From Oscheius tipulae (lineage: Eukaryota; Nematoda; Chromadorea; Rhabditida; Rhabditidae), in contig JASJZH010000003.1 in assembly GCA_037178975.1 (NCBI GenBank), forward strand, positions 62,001-126,000: a DNA stretch of 64,000 nt, written 5' to 3'. Shown here in pieces: positions 60,186 to 64,000 of the stretch. The translations under genes were made by a program, and so were the position numbers. Position 1 is the stretch's first letter. The number at the start of each line of letters is the position of its first letter. The notes beneath the pieces are model-generated. The model was not told the origin of the DNA and did no database searches. It was given only the letters and a program-made list of their open reading frames with translations.

Positions 60186-63176
60186 TTCGCTGAAAGCGTA
60201 ATTTTGTGATTTACAACAAGAAAAAGGGGAGAAGAAGAGTGAGAAACTCGTAGAAGTATGAAAGCAATTCGAAAGAGACAATGACGCAAATTTGCGTACC
60301 AATATTTTTCTGCAAGCGCTAGATTTCTAGGTTACGGTAAAATACACAGTAATTAGGCCGGAAACCAGCCGTCTCCGACGGCTTCGCCATCCCAAGCAGC
60401 TCACATCTTGAACTGTTCCTTGTCTAATCCCTTATCCTTTGAAGCCATCACTAATCTTTTAGTCCTGTCCATTCTTTCCTTATCTTTGACTTTGTTTACT
60501 TCCTTATCATGTCACCCTGTTCATTCTCATATCCTTTGAACCCATGTTTTATCTGTTCACTTAGTAGCCTGTACCCTATTTCTTATCATTTCTACCACGC
60601 ACCATTTTTTTTCTATCACCAAATCTCCTCTTCTGCCTCTAAAAAAACTTTTGCGCTATCACTGGAATTACGATCAAAATGCAGCAAACACCCATTTTAC
60701 TGCAGGTATGTGCTCAGATTTTTTCAAATCCTTACTCTGCTCATCGAACTCTACAAAACGACAGTTACTGACCTTAAACGGATCAAACAAGACGCTTTGT
60801 CTCGCCGAGGAATCGAACCCGAAACCCATAGGGCGGCGACGGCGTGCCTCTTAGCAATACACCAACTCTTGCGCTAAAACTTGGAAGCTCTGTAACTTTC
60901 TTCGGAGTTGCGGTATCCCTAAATATTATTGTATATTCCTACTCAGCTCAAAATCAAAATTCTCAACAAATGGTATTTTGCAACTAAAAAAAATTTCCGT
61001 TACTGTGTGTCCAAACCTACAATAGGCCACGTACGAACACACACACAGACACAGAGACACCTTTGCACTTTAGTAAGAGAAAGATGGAACGTTCCTATGC
61101 TTTTTGACCCATTTTCTCTGCTCCAACCCTATTAAAAATCGATCCTCACCCTGTAAACTAGGTCCTGGACAATTTGGATGCAAATAGACGGCTCGATCAT
61201 AAATATTACGGCCCGTTAACTGCTGGCTCCCTTATCAGGCCTCATTTCCCAAAGTTTATGAGTTCCTTCTCTTCCAGCCAGCTCTTTTCGTCCAAATTTG
61301 ATGCACCGTGACCAAAAAGTAAATTCAAACAGTGAAAAACTGCTAGAATCCGTTGGTGGGATTTTTTGTCCCACCACAGAATTGTTTACTAAAGATTTTT
61401 TCGCTTGCCATGCTGAAAAATTCATATTTTCTGTTTTTTTCCTCTACGTATAAACTAATCAGACTAACGGAGGCCGCATACACTAGCCTCCGTTTGGAGT
61501 CAAGGTCATTGTCGGCTTCCTTTTGACTGTAATCCTATGCAAAACACTGCAGCCTTGGATATTTGCATAGCAACAGCTGCTTTAAGCCGGATCATTTCTT
61601 TTTCTTGCAACTTATACGAGTTTTACGAAAAAGGTAAGAGAGAAATCGGAACAGCAGATTGAAGAAGTGAGTTAGACGAAAATATACCTGAGGCCGGATT
61701 TTTAGACAGTTTACTGTCACGATACGTGTAAGAGACTAATGACAAACGCGTTACTTACGTTCATGCGAAAAACTGCTGCCTTTTTCTATTTTTCGAGGCA
61801 AATTTTTGATATAAATGCTTGGAAAGTGTTCGGCAATGAATTTACATCAAGAGAAACACAAAATATAAGGGAAAAGTGGATTAAAATGACAAAGAAATTT
61901 AAGCAAACAGCGAGAAATAAAAAGTGGACAAGATATCTTTTGCGGCAAAACTACTTCAAATTTTGAAAGCTGGCGGGCAATTCAAATTGTTTAGAATTCG
62001 TTTATTTAAACCTTTCTCTGTAATTTTTGCTAAGCGAGCGGTAGCTTTCGTGCTTGGCGATGCTCTGTCAGTTTGTAGGAGCCTCTACAAAGACTTTTCT
62101 TCTAGTAGCATAGAAAATCGATAATCTCTTCCCTGTCTAACCCCAAATTACTAGTTGGCTGTAAAACCTGCCTGTGCCTTTGTCTCTCTGCCATTTTCGT
62201 AGCTCCTCCTTCTGGCTGTGCCTCCTTCTCTCCTCGCTCGCGCGCTCACGGCCTCACCAGGGGCCCCGCGCTCAATTGCATTGCTGCGTCTCCTCTCTGG
62301 CCAGTCTGTCTCGTTCAGGGACCTGTCAAGTAAGATTGATGGAGCGATAGATACGCCCCAAAACGCTTACAACGACCTCTCTCTCTCTCTCTCTCTCTGC
62401 CCAGCCGTTCGATTTTCTATCCTTTCTGTTGTGACAGTCTACATTGACAGATTAGGAGTCAGATTACACCCATGTCTTCTTTCTCGCGCAAAAGATATTG
62501 ATAGGTTTTTGGGACGTCCGGAGACGAGAGATGTCAGTCTCGACAACGGGCTATCTGTCACCGGACGCGTCGTTCGGGAGTGAATAATGATGCCTCTTGG
62601 AGATTGTAGTTGCCTTTTCGAAGAGAAACAGAGACAGAAAGACAGAGAGAGACAATAAGGCTCCTAAACCGTCCTGTTAACGATTTGTCCACTCAACAGC
62701 TGCGCTCCGAAAAGCCATAAAACTTCGGCACTGAATTTATTTCCCTTGTTCCGACAAGCCGTCTGCCTGCAGTCCATCAAATGACGGACATTATTGTTTT
62801 TGAAAAATCGACATCAATTCAAGAATAACCAAGAAGTACGGCCAAAGATTGGGTTTCACTCTCACGTCGTTTTTTTTCTTTCTGCTCTGAAGACTCTTTT
62901 CGAGAACTACAATATGTTTCTTGTCTGCCCTTTAATCTATCCTCCGTTCACTCCGGCTCATTGGCATTGCACCTGTCAGTCGGCCACTGTCTGCTGATTA
63001 CTTCCAGTCGATCGATGTCTCTCGGATGATGGGCCGCCCGATCCCATATGTCACTTTTTGATGCCCGTCTCGCGTCCGACCAGCCTGCCCATCCTTCTTG
63101 CACCTCTTTTTAGCTGACAGATGTTCCTTTCCTTCTCTTCTTTGTTCAATTTGAAAAACGAGGCATTTTGCAGGGA
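60186..63176. other. Divergent intergenic region upstream of CLP1 and PBX
   Basis: About 3 kb without a recognised gene. A tRNA-like piece lies at about 60785-60850 (minus), (CT)n at 62378-62400, and an open stretch of 121 codons at 62218-62583 that I cannot support as coding. An acceptor-like TTTTGCAG (63166-63173) is 3 nt before the PBX ATG. Confidence 0.4.
60785..60850 (-). repeat. tRNA-like repeat
   Basis: On the minus strand, a TTGGTGTATTGCTAAGAGGC A-box-like region and a GGGTTCGATTCC B-box lie at tRNA-like spacing. No complete fold. Confidence 0.45.
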
Positions 63177-64000
63177 ATGGTTGGGTCCAGTGAGAGCGGG
63201 CAAAAGCCCATCTCGGACTTGCTCAGCAAGCTCATGGAGATTTCGGATCAGACGCTGGAGGACAATACGCCGATGAGGTAAGGAGAGGCAGAAATACTTC
63301 TTCTGTCGAAGTGTATGTAAACTCTTGTTCAGAAAGGACGCCCTGAGAATGCATCCCCTTCGAAATGCTCTCTACGAGGTCCTCTGCGAGGTCAAAGAAA
63401 AGACAGGTAGTATTCCTCATTTTCTTTGAAGCCTACCCAACTTTTCAGCCCTGTCAATTCGTAGCGCCACCGACGAACAGCCAGAAGACCCTCAACTGAT
63501 GCGACTGGACAACATGCTCGTGGCGGAAGGGGTAGCCGGTCCCGACAAGGGACCTCCTCTCAACGGAGACGCCTCCGGAAATGACCAGGCGGACTACAGA
63601 CAGAAACTGTCATCTATTCGACATGTTTACAATCAGGAACTTCAGAAATATGAAGATGTAAGAAGGCTATGATTTTAGGAGACCGATCAATATGTTAAGG
63701 CCTGTGGAGAGTTTACCCAGCACGTCATGTCCCTCCTGAGAGATCAGTCTGCTTACAGACCTATCGCGACCAAGGTGAAGATTTTTAAAAACGGGGAACA
63801 CAGGGAGACAATGAGATAGAGAGATAGAAACTCATCCCTCTGCTCAGGAAATCGACAGGATGGTCTCCATCATCCAGAAGAAGTTCAGTGGAATCCAAGT
63901 TCAGTTGAAGCAGTCAACCTGCGAAGCTGTCATGATCTTGCGCAGCCGATTCCTCGACGCCCGTCGAAAAAGAAGAAATTTCTCGAAACAGGCTACCGAA
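63177..64000 (+). CDS. PBX/Extradenticle/CEH-20 TALE homeobox protein, truncated by the window end
   Basis: ATG at 63177. [22 protein letters not shown], then [130 protein letters not shown]. The start of the homeodomain follows ([14 protein letters not shown]), where the window ends. All exon joins keep frame. PBX proteins are Hox cofactors, and the PBC domain binds Meis/Unc-62. Extradenticle and CEH-20 are the protostome orthologues; which of the nematode PBC paralogues this is cannot be told. Confidence 0.97.

Noticed and set aside
62218-62583. Open stretch of 121 codons upstream of PBX
   Set aside because: It contains a (CT)n run translated as SLSLSLS, has no clear start, splice context or homology, and is likely chance in GC-rich DNA.

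Overview
This is nuclear DNA from a small, intron-rich animal genome, most likely a nematode. The innexin makes it a protostome. The nuclear receptor carries the [11 protein letters not shown]-box and the CRACRFEKC box of nematode supplementary receptors, the E2 enzyme is nearly LET-70, and many genes have a 3' splice-site-like motif a few bases before the ATG, as expected for spliced-leader trans-splicing. I could not test species identity. Exons are typically 70-400 bp and introns go down to about 33-45 nt. Many introns hold CTCTGTCT/AGACAGAG low-complexity tracts.

Layout: 1-677 (+) end of an unrecognised gene; 723-6797 (+) TRPC-type channel of 987 aa with a tRNA-Pro(CGG) gene in one intron; 7166-12874 (+) Mesh-like NIDO/AMOP/VWD/Sushi membrane protein of 1423 aa; 13274-16220 (-) polypeptide GalNAc-transferase, convergent with it; 17048-about 18.6 kb (-) divergent AGC-type kinase; 20834-22192 (+) PEBP-family protein; 22318-23891 (-) small EGF-like membrane protein; 25078-25697 (+) UBE2D/LET-70 E2; 26332-26827 (-) small hydrophobic membrane protein; 27514-29103 (+) innexin of 407 aa; 29.1-31.9 kb intergenic, with octamer/POU-like sites; 31889-48263 (+) very large Dachsous-like cadherin, whose 3.7 kb intron contains the complete OSCP1 homologue on the minus strand (34957-38193); 48351-50797 (-) nuclear hormone receptor; 51836-53787 (-) acyl-CoA dehydrogenase; 56865-60185 (-) CLP1 and 55769-56694 (-) NAA50, spaced like a nematode operon; 63177-64000 (+) 5' part of a PBX/extradenticle/CEH-20 homeobox gene, cut by the window edge.

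The genes do not form one pathway. Several concern epithelial contact and planar organisation (Mesh, Dachsous-like cadherin, innexin). The rest are housekeeping, signalling or transcription factors.

The repeat content is the least ordinary part: a dispersed tRNA-derived SINE-like family with a hairpin core (at least eight copies or fragments, all seen in one orientation), a foldback/MITE-like family, and other tRNA-like pieces. Convergent genes have closely packed poly(A) signals, including one palindromic signal readable on both strands.
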